Part shown: positions 7,707-15,436 of the stretch, in pieces
How positions within the stretch are numbered: the first letter of the stretch is position 1
Layout: each line of letters opens with the position of its first letter
Origin: Actinomycetales bacterium
Lineage (GTDB): Bacteria; Actinomycetota; Actinomycetes; Actinomycetales; JAHECE01
Assembly (NCBI GenBank): GCA_029975645.1
Contig: JARKOU010000077.1
Location: forward strand, 1 to 37,576
Direction: 5' to 3'
DNA length: 37,576 bases
Notes under the pieces: model-generated
Seen by the model: only the letters and a program-made list of their open reading frames with translations
Database searches by the model: none
What the model was told of the DNA's origin: nothing
Program-made: the position numbers and the translations under genes

Positions 7707-9827
7707 TTGTCGGTGCCGCCCACGACCGCTGCACAGATCCCCTCTCGATCGGCGCGACACGAGCGCCGTCGGGATGCCGGGCGGGGAACCGACCTTCGGC
7801 TCGACGTCCAGGGCCTGCGTGCCGTCGCGGTCCTCGTGGTCGTCGCCTTCCACGCCGGACTCCCCCTCCCCGGCGGGTTCGTCGGCGTCGACATCTTCTT
7901 CGTGATCTCGGGCTTCGTGATCACCGGGATGCTCCAGCGCCAGTGGGCGGCGACCGGTCGAATCGACTTCGTCCGGTTCTACACGCGGCGCTTCAAGCGG
8001 CTGATACCCGCGCTCGCGCTCGTGGTCACGGTCACTCTCGCTGCCTCGGCCTTTCTGCTCTCGCCCCTGGGGCCGCAGCAGACGGCGGCGAAGACCGGCC
8101 TGGGTGCGATGCTGCTCTCGGCGAACTACGTCATCGCGTCGACCACGGGTGGGTACTTCGACGCACCCGCTGCGATCAACCCGCTCCTTCATACGTGGTC
8201 GCTGTCCGTCGAGGAGCAGTTCTATCTCGCCTTCCCCGCGATCCTCGCGCTCGGTTGGGCGATCGCCCGACGACGCCGCTCGCGAATGTCGATCTACCTC
8301 CTGGTCGGCACGGTCGCCGCGGCGTCCTATGCGCTCGCCGTCGCGGGCTCGTCGGGTCGATTCGGTGACTCCGAGGTCGCCGGCTTCTACAGCTCCCTCA
8401 CGCGGGCCTGGGAGTTCTCGGTCGGCGCACTGGTGTGCCTCGCGCTGCCGCTGCTGGCGAACCTGCCACGTGCTGCGGCTCGGGTGCTCGGGCTCGCCGG
8501 GGCGGCCCTCATCGCGGCCTCCATGTTCCTGATCAGCGAGGCCACTCCGTTCCCCGGGCACTGGACCCTGATCCCGGTGATCGGAACCGCCCTCGTGATC
8601 GTGGCAGGAGCCCGTCGGGGCGGTGGGGTGACCCGTGCGCTCGGCTCACCGCCGATGGTCCGGATCGGGGACTGGTCCTACTCGATCTACTTGTGGCACT
8701 GGCCGTTCATCGTCTTCGCCCAGATCCTGTGGCCGGACGTGCCGTGGGCGCCGCTGGCGGCCGCAGTGCTCTCCTTCCTCCCGGCCATCGCCTCCTACTA
8801 CGCGCTCGAGCAGCCGATCCGGGCGATCCGCGCTCTCTCGCCGGCACGGTTCGCCGCGCTCGTCGTCTCGACCCTCGCGCCGCCCTTGCTGCTCGCCGGC
8901 TTCCTGCTGTGGTCGAACGACAGGCCGACGCCGGAGCCGCCGGACGACGGAGGCGGGGTCGCGCAGCCGGTTCGGCAGGAAGACCTCTACGAGGCCGCCG
9001 CGTCCTTCCACCAGAGCAACGACGCCGGATGCCACACGCCCGTCCCGATCTCCGAGCGGTCGGTGAGCGACTGCACCTGGAACGAGTTCTCTGCCGGGGT
9101 GCCGATCTACCTGGTCGGGGACTCGAACGCCGATCACTTCAGCGAAGCCGTCATCGGCTCGGCGTATGGTCTCGATCGCCCCGTGACGATCGCGACCATC
9201 GACACGTGTCCCTTCCTCGACGCCTACGTGACTCGCGTGAGCGGTCCGGACCCCTTCCTCGAGCCGTGTCGGGACTACTTCGAGGCGACCTACGCCTGGC
9301 TTCAGGAACAGAGACCAGGCTTGGTGATCATCTCGAACTCCGACGAGGTGTACCTGGACCCCGACGTCGCGCTCGGCCTCGAACCGGACTCGTTGAGCAC
9401 AGACCTCGAGGAGAAGGTCCAGTCGCGCGCCGACGGGCTGACCGACGTCGTCTCGACCCTGCAGGCCGCCGGCCACGTGGTTCTCCTGGTCCAGACGGTC
9501 CCGCACTGGGTCCCGCCCTACGCCTACGAGCCGGGCCTGTGCTCCAGCGGGGCGATCCACTCCGGCACGTGTGGCGAGACGATGCCTCGATCGTTCGCCG
9601 CTGACCTCCAGGGTCCACCGCGCGAGGGTCTCCAGGAGGCGGCCGACCGGACGGGCGCCGGCGTCCTCGACGTGTGGGACGAGATCTGCGGTCCCGAGAC
9701 CTGCTCCACCCGCAACGACGACATGGTCCTGTACCGGGATTCCTTCCACATCTCCGTACCGGAGAGTGAAGCCCTGGTGCCGGTGTTCGAGGGCGCGATC
9801 GACGCAGTGGGCGTCCCGAGCCAGTAG
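7707..9827 (+). CDS. Acyltransferase 3 family protein with C-terminal SGNH domain (OafA-like)
   Basis: Integral membrane O-acyltransferase predicted to acetylate a cell-surface polysaccharide or glycolipid. 706 residues from the TTG at 7707, chosen because GGAGGTGG ends six bases upstream; GTG codons at 7713 and 7611 are alternatives. The N-terminal part begins with 'RLDVQGLRAVAVLVVVAFHAG' containing the R/H signature, then 'GGFVGVDIFFVISGFVIT', and 'HTWSLSVEEQFYL' follows; about ten membrane helices run to about residue 415. After a Pro-rich linker the external SGNH domain has G-D-S473-N as nucleophile block and D678-x-x-H681 near the end. This two-domain form transfers acetyl across the membrane to sugar. 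It precedes the SLH-domain protein by 215 bases on the same strand. Confidence 0.92.
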   Translation: MSVPPTTAAQIPSRSARHERRRDAGRGTDLRLDVQGLRAVAVLVVVAFHAGLPLPGGFVGVDIFFVISGFVITGMLQRQWAATGRIDFVRFYTRRFKRLIPALALVVTVTLAASAFLLSPLGPQQTAAKTGLGAMLLSANYVIASTTGGYFDAPAAINPLLHTWSLSVEEQFYLAFPAILALGWAIARRRRSRMSIYLLVGTVAAASYALAVAGSSGRFGDSEVAGFYSSLTRAWEFSVGALVCLALPLLANLPRAAARVLGLAGAALIAASMFLISEATPFPGHWTLIPVIGTALVIVAGARRGGGVTRALGSPPMVRIGDWSYSIYLWHWPFIVFAQILWPDVPWAPLAAAVLSFLPAIASYYALEQPIRAIRALSPARFAALVVSTLAPPLLLAGFLLWSNDRPTPEPPDDGGGVAQPVRQEDLYEAAASFHQSNDAGCHTPVPISERSVSDCTWNEFSAGVPIYLVGDSNADHFSEAVIGSAYGLDRPVTIATIDTCPFLDAYVTRVSGPDPFLEPCRDYFEATYAWLQEQRPGLVIISNSDEVYLDPDVALGLEPDSLSTDLEEKVQSRADGLTDVVSTLQAAGHVVLLVQTVPHWVPPYAYEPGLCSSGAIHSGTCGETMPRSFAADLQGPPREGLQEAADRTGAGVLDVWDEICGPETCSTRNDDMVLYRDSFHISVPESEALVPVFEGAIDAVGVPSQ

Positions 9828-10042
9828 GAGGGGCGAGCAACCCGCTCGAGCCGAGTTGATCACCCGCGCGGTGACGCGCACGGCCACCCGGGCGGAGGAG
9901 CCCATTGACGCCGTCCGAGGCGCCGACGAAATGCCGTGGTCGGACACGCGTCGGATTTGGTTGCGCGCGAGAGAATGCGCTCGGTCGGGATCCGTCCCGG
10001 CGCGTTGCCATTCCCCGTCTCGCCCGGCGCTGGGAGCGTCTC

Positions 10043-12520
10043 ATGACTCCGAATCGGCCGCTCCGTCCTCACGCGGTCGTGGTTCTGGCATGCCTTCTCG
10101 CGCTGCCGGCGTGGATCTTCCTACCTCCGGGGGCGGTGGCGGCGCCGGCGTTCTCCGACGTCGTCCCTGGTGACGCCTTCTACGACGACATCACGTGGCT
10201 CGCGGATCAGGAGATCACACGCGGGGCGGTGGGCTCCGACGGTTCGGTGATCTTCGGGCCGGCGGATTCGATCACGCGCGAGGCGATGGCGGCGTTCATC
10301 TACCGCTTCCTCGGCGAGCCCGTGTTCGAACCGCCGACGGTCTCGCCGTTTTCTGATCTCGAGCCCGGTGCCGCATTTTATCCGGAGATCACCTGGCTGG
10401 AATCCGAGGGAATCGCTCCGGGAAAGGACGCCGGTGGTGAGGCCCTCTTCCGCCCCACCGAGATGGTCACGCGCGAGGTCATGGCGTGGTGGCTCTACCG
10501 CGCACTCGCCGAACCTGGGTTCGTCCCTCCGGCCGTCTCCCCGTTCGTCGACATCCCGGTCGATCATCCGTCCTACCTCGAGATCTCCTGGATGCACGAG
10601 TCGGGCATCTCGACGGGCGCCCCGCTCGGGGACGGCACCTACCGATTCGCACCCGAGGACGAGATCCGGCGTGAGGCGATGGCTGCCTTCCTGCACCGTG
10701 CGTCGGCACTCGCGCTCCGAGCCGGGTCGGCACCGCCGATCCTGGTCCTCGGCGACGCGGGGAACCGCTTCGCCGAGTACTACGCGGAGATCCTTCGCAC
10801 GGAGGGGCTGAACGAGTTCGCGAGCCTCGACATCGCGCAGCTCACGCCGGAGACGCTCCGCGGAGCGGATGTGGCGATCCTGGCGGAGTGCTCGCGCGAC
10901 CTCACGGAGCAGGAGGTCGGGGTGCTCACCGACTGGGTGACCGCGGGAGGCAACCTCGTGGCCATGCGGCCGACGCCGTCGCTCGCTGACCTCCTCGGGC
11001 TGGAGGTGGTCGGTGGAGTCCTTCCGGACGCCGGACGCCTCTATTCGTACCTGGCGATCGATCCAACCGTCCCGGTGGGCGCGGGACTCGTCCACGAGCC
11101 GATCCAGTTCCACGGGCCGGCCGACCTGTACGCCCCGAAGGGCGCGACAGTGGTCGCCGAGCTGTACTCGGACGCGGAGAGCGCGACGGGACACCCCGCC
11201 GTTTCGCTCAACTCGGTGGGGACCTCGGGCGGTGAGGCAGTCGCCTTTGCCTACGACCTCGCTCGTTCGGTCGTGGAGACCCGCCAGGGCAACCCCCGAT
11301 GGGCCGGGCAGGACCGCCATCAACGCGATCCGGGTGGCTCTCGGGTGATGGCCCAGGACATGTTCGCCGGGGGCGCCCCCTGGGATCCTCAGCCGGACTT
11401 CGTCGACTTCGACCGCATTGCCGTCCCGCAGGCAGACGAGCAGATGCGGCTTCTCGCGAACCTCATCGAGTACGTGAACCGCGACGTCAAGCCGCTGCCG
11501 CGCTTCTGGTACTTCCCCCGTGGCGAGCGGGCCGTTGTGATCATGACCGGTGACGACCACGGCAGCGGGAACACGGCGGGGCGGTTCGACCGATACCTGG
11601 AACTGAGCCCGCCCGGATGCTCGGTGGAGGCCTGGGAGTGCGTCCGGGCGACCGCCTTCATGTTCGGCAACGCGACCGTCACCGACGCGATGGCGGCACA
11701 GTACGAGGCCGAGGGGTTCGAACTCGGACTTCATGTCGACACCGGATGCGTCGGGTGGACGCCGGACGCGCTCGAGGGGTTCTACGAGACGCAACTGGCC
11801 GCATGGGCCGCCGAGTACCCGAGCCTGCCCCGACAGTCGAGCATGCGAACCCACTGCGTGACCTGGAGCGATTGGGCCTCGCAGGCGAAGGTCGAGGCCA
11901 GTCACGGCATCCGGTTGGACGCTAACTACTATTACTACCCGCCCGCGTGGGTCGCCGAGCGACCCGGTCTGTTCACCGGATCGGGCATGATCATGCGGTT
12001 CGCGGATCTCGACGGAACGGTGATCGACGTCTACCAGGCGACCACCCAGATGACCGACGAGTCCTCCCTCCAGGGCTACGGGGCCTTCAACCCGCTCCAG
12101 GTGGTCACGCTCCTCGACAACGCCGTGGGCCCCCAGGGCTACTACGGGGCGTTCACGGCCAACATGCACGGGGACTCGGTCGAACATCTCGGCGCGGAGG
12201 CCATCGTCGAGGCCGCCCAGGCGCGCGGTGTCCCGGTGATCTCTGCCGAGCAGATGGTGACGTGGCTCGACGGGAGGAACGGCTCGTCGTTCGACGGCGT
12301 CGGGTGGGCCGAGGGCGTCCTCTCGTTCGACGTCCGACAGGGTCAGGGAGCCACGGGGCTCCAGGCGCTCGTTCCGACCTCGTCCGCGGCGGGTTCCCTG
12401 GTCGACATCGCGCACGCTGGGGTTCCCGTGTCGTACACCCAGGACGTCATCAAGGGCGTCGAGTACGCGGTCTTCGACGCCCTTCCCGGTGCGTACCGGG
12501 TGACCTACGGCCCTCGCTGA
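10043..12520 (+). CDS. Secreted S-layer-homology protein with amidotransferase-like and NodB-like deacetylase domains
   Basis: 825 residues; ATG at 10043 with GGGAG upstream. Residues 1-34 are a Sec signal peptide ending in A-V-A-A. Three SLH repeats follow (about 36-92, 102-158, 167-223), each with an 'F-S/V-D' start and a 'REAMAAF' end, expected to tether the protein to cell-wall polymer. Residues about 232-410 look like a class I glutamine-amidotransferase/ThuA-like fold ('ILVLGDAGNRFAEYY', 'ADVAILAECSRDLTEQEVGVLTDWVTAGG'), with no obvious catalytic cysteine in the usual nucleophile elbow. Residues about 495-740 resemble a NodB polysaccharide deacetylase: T-G-D504-D505-H506, 'LGLH564VD', 'MRTH604' and a late 'NMH709GD'. 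The last 80 residues are beta-rich. Likely a cell-wall-anchored carbohydrate esterase or related enzyme acting beside the upstream acyltransferase; substrate unknown. Confidence 0.8.
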   Translation: MTPNRPLRPHAVVVLACLLALPAWIFLPPGAVAAPAFSDVVPGDAFYDDITWLADQEITRGAVGSDGSVIFGPADSITREAMAAFIYRFLGEPVFEPPTVSPFSDLEPGAAFYPEITWLESEGIAPGKDAGGEALFRPTEMVTREVMAWWLYRALAEPGFVPPAVSPFVDIPVDHPSYLEISWMHESGISTGAPLGDGTYRFAPEDEIRREAMAAFLHRASALALRAGSAPPILVLGDAGNRFAEYYAEILRTEGLNEFASLDIAQLTPETLRGADVAILAECSRDLTEQEVGVLTDWVTAGGNLVAMRPTPSLADLLGLEVVGGVLPDAGRLYSYLAIDPTVPVGAGLVHEPIQFHGPADLYAPKGATVVAELYSDAESATGHPAVSLNSVGTSGGEAVAFAYDLARSVVETRQGNPRWAGQDRHQRDPGGSRVMAQDMFAGGAPWDPQPDFVDFDRIAVPQADEQMRLLANLIEYVNRDVKPLPRFWYFPRGERAVVIMTGDDHGSGNTAGRFDRYLELSPPGCSVEAWECVRATAFMFGNATVTDAMAAQYEAEGFELGLHVDTGCVGWTPDALEGFYETQLAAWAAEYPSLPRQSSMRTHCVTWSDWASQAKVEASHGIRLDANYYYYPPAWVAERPGLFTGSGMIMRFADLDGTVIDVYQATTQMTDESSLQGYGAFNPLQVVTLLDNAVGPQGYYGAFTANMHGDSVEHLGAEAIVEAAQARGVPVISAEQMVTWLDGRNGSSFDGVGWAEGVLSFDVRQGQGATGLQALVPTSSAAGSLVDIAHAGVPVSYTQDVIKGVEYAVFDALPGAYRVTYGPR

Positions 12521-12537
12521 CCCGGCGCCGGCGTCAG
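12517..12537. terminator. Hairpin spanning both stop codons of convergent genes
   Basis: CTGAC and GTCAG arms (outermost bases 12517 and 12537) enclose the palindrome CCGGCGCCGG with one bulged C. The TGA of the SLH-protein gene and the TGA of the oxidoreductase gene both lie in the outer arms, only 13 bases apart. It may act as a compact bidirectional terminator; there is no T run. Confidence 0.45.
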
Positions 12538-13598
12538 GCAGAGCGGACGACGACGACGGACTTCCCCTCGGCGCGGCCCGACGCGAGGTCGGTGAGCGCC
12601 TCGCCGGCCTGCGCGAGCGAGTAACGGCGCCCGACGGCGGGCGTCACGGCGCCGTCGTCGATCATCGCTCCGAGCCGCTCGATGTCGACGGTGAGTTCGG
12701 GACTGACGAACGTGGTGAGCCGCTGTGGGACGAACGGCGAGAGCGCCGAGGCGCGGAACTGCCGCCCGAAGCCGCCGGTCACGCGGCCTCCCCCCTCGCC
12801 CCCGACGATCACGAGCGTCCCGGTCCGGGTGAGGGCGCGGCGCAGCCGCCTCACGGGGCTACGGCCGCCGATGTCGATGATGAGGTCGTAGCGATCGGGG
12901 CCGTCGAGGTAGTCGGTGGTCTCGTAGTCGATCACCTGATCGGCGCCGAGCGACCGGACGAAGGCGGCCTTGCGGCCGCTCGCGACGGCTGTGACGGTGG
13001 CCCCGAGGGCATGGGCGATCTGGACCGCGTAGCTCCCCACGCCACCCGACGCGCCCGTCACCAGCACTCGCTGGCCGGCCTGGACGCGACCGATGACCGT
13101 GAGCGCCTGCAGGGCGGTGATGCCGGAGATCGCGGCGACGCCCGCCTCCTCGAACGACGCCCGCGCCGGCTTGGGTGCCAGCTTGGCGGCCTTCGCGACG
13201 GCGTACTCGGCGTAGGTGCCGCGGCCGATGCCGAACACGTCGTCGCCCACCCGGAAACGGGTGACGCCCGCGCCGACGGCCACCACCCGGCCCGCTACGT
13301 CGAGCCCGGGGGTGGGGGTCTTCGGCCGGCGAAGGCCGAACCCGGCGACGCGCACGAGCAGCGGCAGCCCGACGGCGAGGTGCCACACCCCGCGGTCCAC
13401 GCCCGCGGCGTGCACCTCGAGGAGCACCTCGTCGGGCCCGGGCCGGGGGACCGCGACCTCGGCGACGGCGAGCCGGTCGCACCCGTACGCGTCCTGCACG
13501 ATCGCGGTCATCTGGGCCGGAATCTCCTCCGTCGACTCGGCCGGTCGGTCGATCGCGGCCGGCGCATCGCGCCGGACGCTCTCCGCTGCTTCGGTCAT
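12534..13598 (-). CDS. Zinc-independent alcohol dehydrogenase-like/quinone oxidoreductase (MDR family)
   Basis: Medium-chain dehydrogenase/reductase, NAD(P)H-dependent, 354 residues. The GroES-like half has 'PGPDEVLLEVHAAGVDRGVWHL' and 'TPGLDVAGRVVAVGAGVTRFRVGDDVFG'; the Rossmann half has 'RVLVTGASGGVGSYAVQIA' (about 184-202) for cofactor binding. The zinc-binding cysteine/histidine set of classical alcohol dehydrogenases is missing, so it belongs with quinone/enoyl reductases. The first 29 residues are extra and a second ATG at 13511 matches the usual family start; both have a purine-rich site upstream. It is divergent from a TetR gene with two palindromes between, so it is probably the repressed target and may detoxify a reactive carbonyl or quinone. 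Confidence 0.88.
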   Translation of the reverse strand: MTEAAESVRRDAPAAIDRPAESTEEIPAQMTAIVQDAYGCDRLAVAEVAVPRPGPDEVLLEVHAAGVDRGVWHLAVGLPLLVRVAGFGLRRPKTPTPGLDVAGRVVAVGAGVTRFRVGDDVFGIGRGTYAEYAVAKAAKLAPKPARASFEEAGVAAISGITALQALTVIGRVQAGQRVLVTGASGGVGSYAVQIAHALGATVTAVASGRKAAFVRSLGADQVIDYETTDYLDGPDRYDLIIDIGGRSPVRRLRRALTRTGTLVIVGGEGGGRVTGGFGRQFRASALSPFVPQRLTTFVSPELTVDIERLGAMIDDGAVTPAVGRRYSLAQAGEALTDLASGRAEGKSVVVVRSA

Positions 13599-13623
13599 GG
13601 CGTTCCCTCACTTCTTCCGTTCC

Positions 13624-13636
13624 CGTACTAAGTACG
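13624..13636. promoter_or_regulatory. Palindromic operator 1 (TetR regulator)
   Basis: CGTACTAAGTACG is a palindrome with only the central base unpaired. It lies 25 bases upstream of the oxidoreductase start. A second copy, its reverse complement, lies 33 bases away (start to start), about three helical turns. Position and symmetry point to binding by the divergent TetR protein; this is inference. Confidence 0.8.
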
Positions 13637-13656
13637 ACGATGGTGGGAACCCTAGC

Positions 13657-13669
13657 CGTACTTAGTACG
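13657..13669. promoter_or_regulatory. Palindromic operator 2 (TetR regulator)
   Basis: CGTACTTAGTACG is the exact reverse complement of operator 1. It lies 37 bases upstream of the TetR start codon, where it would overlap that gene's own promoter and give autoregulation. The A/T-rich centre stands out from the surrounding GC-rich DNA. Confidence 0.8.
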
Positions 13670-13706
13670 ATGGGTCAACCCTCGACTCGACGGCGAACGG
13701 AGCACC

Positions 13707-14384
13707 ATGACGGACGGCCCACCTCGCGCCCCGCTGAGCAGGGACCGCGTGCTGCAGGGTGCGCTGGACCTCGCGGACCGGATCGGCGTCGAGGACTTCA
13801 CCATCCGGCGGCTCGCCGCCGCCCTCGACGTCAAGCCGATGACGATCTACCACCACGTCCCGGGCAAGGAGCAGATCCTCGACGGCATCGTCGACCTGGT
13901 GTTCGGCGAGATCGACCTGCCGCCGGAGAGCCTCCCGTGGGCGGACGCCATGCGTCGGCGGTGCGTCTCGGCACGGCACGCGCTGAACCGGCATCCGTGG
14001 GCGCCGCCGCTGATGGAGTCGCGGGTCTCGCCCGGCCCGGCCCTCCTGCGCCATCACGACGCCGTGCTCGCGTGCCTGCGTCGCGGCGGGCTCTCGCTGC
14101 CGCTCACGGCTCACGCCTACGCGATCCTGGACTCCTACGTGTACGGCTTCACGCTGCAGGAGGCGAGCCTCCCGCACGGCGGCGGGGAGGAGATCGCGGG
14201 CCTGGCCGAGCAGATCCTCGGGCCGTCGCTCGGCGAGCACTACCCGCACCTCGCTGCGTTCACGGCCGGCCACGTGCTTCGACCGGGCTACGCCTTCGGC
14301 ACCTCCTTCGAGTTCGGGCTGGACCTCATCCTCAACGGGCTCGAGGTCGCGGCGGCGAAGGAGGGGGCCGACGTCGCGTGGTGA
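13707..14384 (+). CDS. TetR family transcriptional regulator
   Basis: 225-residue repressor. Helix-turn-helix near residues 20-55: 'LADRIGVEDFTIRRLAAALDVKPMTIYHHVPGKEQIL' (seen in parts), the standard TetR DNA-recognition pattern with Y-H-H-V in place of Y-x-H-F. The C-terminal ligand/dimer domain resembles the TetR_C_1 type found with tetracycline-like repressors ('HPWAPPLMESRVSPGPALLRHHDAVLACLRRGG'). ATG at 13707 with GGAG upstream. It is divergent from the oxidoreductase gene, and the 108-base gap holds two matching palindromes, so it probably represses both genes until an unknown ligand binds. Confidence 0.93.
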   Translation: MTDGPPRAPLSRDRVLQGALDLADRIGVEDFTIRRLAAALDVKPMTIYHHVPGKEQILDGIVDLVFGEIDLPPESLPWADAMRRRCVSARHALNRHPWAPPLMESRVSPGPALLRHHDAVLACLRRGGLSLPLTAHAYAILDSYVYGFTLQEASLPHGGGEEIAGLAEQILGPSLGEHYPHLAAFTAGHVLRPGYAFGTSFEFGLDLILNGLEVAAAKEGADVAW

Positions 14385-14439
14385 GGCCGGGCAGCGGCCC
14401 CGACGGCAGCGGTCGCGGTGGTTCGTCCGGCGGTCCGGT

Positions 14440-15360
14440 TCAGCCGCCGTGCTCGAGGTGGTCGACGAACGCGAGGACGTCTCGTGGCACGCGTGCGCTC
14501 GCCGCCGTCCGCATGTGGCCGAGGCGCCGGTACCAGATCAGGGTGCAGTCCGGGATGAGCCGGGCAGTCTCTTCGACAACGTCCTTGGCGAAGAAGAGGT
14601 CCTCGTCTCCGCAGATGAGCAGGGTGGGCGCGGTGATGCGGGGGAGGACTGCCCGCGCGTCCGACCCGGGCCCTGCCTCGATGACGACGTCCTGCACCGG
14701 GATGTCGCGCCGCGCGAGCAGGCGGCCGACAACCGGCCCGAGCGCCCGACGCAGCCCCCGCGAGCCGTCGCCCGGGATCACGTACTCGAGGAAGGCAGCC
14801 CCGGCGTCGCCCGGCCGCTCCGTCCGCAGCGCTTCCGCGAGCCGGCGGTCGACGGCGTCGCCCCAGTCGGTGGAGACCGCGGCGGCGCCGACGACGGCGA
14901 GGGCGGACATCCGGTCCGGATGGTTGGCGGCGAGGAAGAACGCGATCTGGCCGCCGTACGACTCGCCGAGGACCACGTCGACCCTCCCGCCGAGGTGGTC
15001 TGCGACGACTGCGGCGTAGTCGTCGGCCATGTCCTCGATGGTGTATTCGGCGGGCATGCCGCGCCGCCGGGTCACCATCCACACGGTGAAGCCGCGCCCG
15101 AGGTACGGCCTGATCGAGCCGGCCATCAGCCGGATCGCGGTTGGCGACGGCACCTCGCTCCCAGGCCCGCCGGGGATATAGACGAGGGTGCGCGGCCCGT
15201 CTCCGGCGGCCGCGTACGCCATGCCGTTCGGGAACGTGCCGCTTCGTACGGCCGGCAGTGGCGGCGCGAAGCGTCTCGCGACTGCGAGGGTGACGGCCAG
15301 CGCCGTCGTCGCGCCGGCGAGGCTGACGGCCCAGCGGCGGGCACGACCGTGAGGATCCAT
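14440..15360 (-). CDS. Alpha/beta hydrolase, membrane-anchored (paralogue 1)
   Basis: 306 residues; ATG at 15360. An N-terminal hydrophobic helix (about 11-28) after a basic start suggests a membrane anchor or signal. The hydrolase core has the oxyanion motif 'IPGGPGS' (about 62-68), the nucleophile elbow G-E-S-Y-G-G (serine near 132), an acid in 'ICGDEDLFFAKD' and the catalytic histidine in 'RLGHMR'. All three triad residues are present. It lies 76 bases after the multicopper oxidase on the same strand and may be the last gene of that operon. It is clearly related to the hydrolase at 35005-35916 along its whole length. Substrate unknown. Confidence 0.85.
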   Translation of the reverse strand: MDPHGRARRWAVSLAGATTALAVTLAVARRFAPPLPAVRSGTFPNGMAYAAAGDGPRTLVYIPGGPGSEVPSPTAIRLMAGSIRPYLGRGFTVWMVTRRRGMPAEYTIEDMADDYAAVVADHLGGRVDVVLGESYGGQIAFFLAANHPDRMSALAVVGAAAVSTDWGDAVDRRLAEALRTERPGDAGAAFLEYVIPGDGSRGLRRALGPVVGRLLARRDIPVQDVVIEAGPGSDARAVLPRITAPTLLICGDEDLFFAKDVVEETARLIPDCTLIWYRRLGHMRTAASARVPRDVLAFVDHLEHGG

Positions 15361-15436
15361 GGGCCTATCGTCGCGCGGTCCCGGCCTGGAGCGCCGGGTC
15401 GATGACTCGGCACACGAACCGGGCGGGGAACCTGCG

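Noticed and set aside
10121-12415. 764-codon open frame on the minus strand opposite the SLH protein.
   Set aside because: It is a GC-rich shadow of the real gene: composition is Arg/Gly/Pro-rich without domains, and the plus-strand frame has clear motifs.
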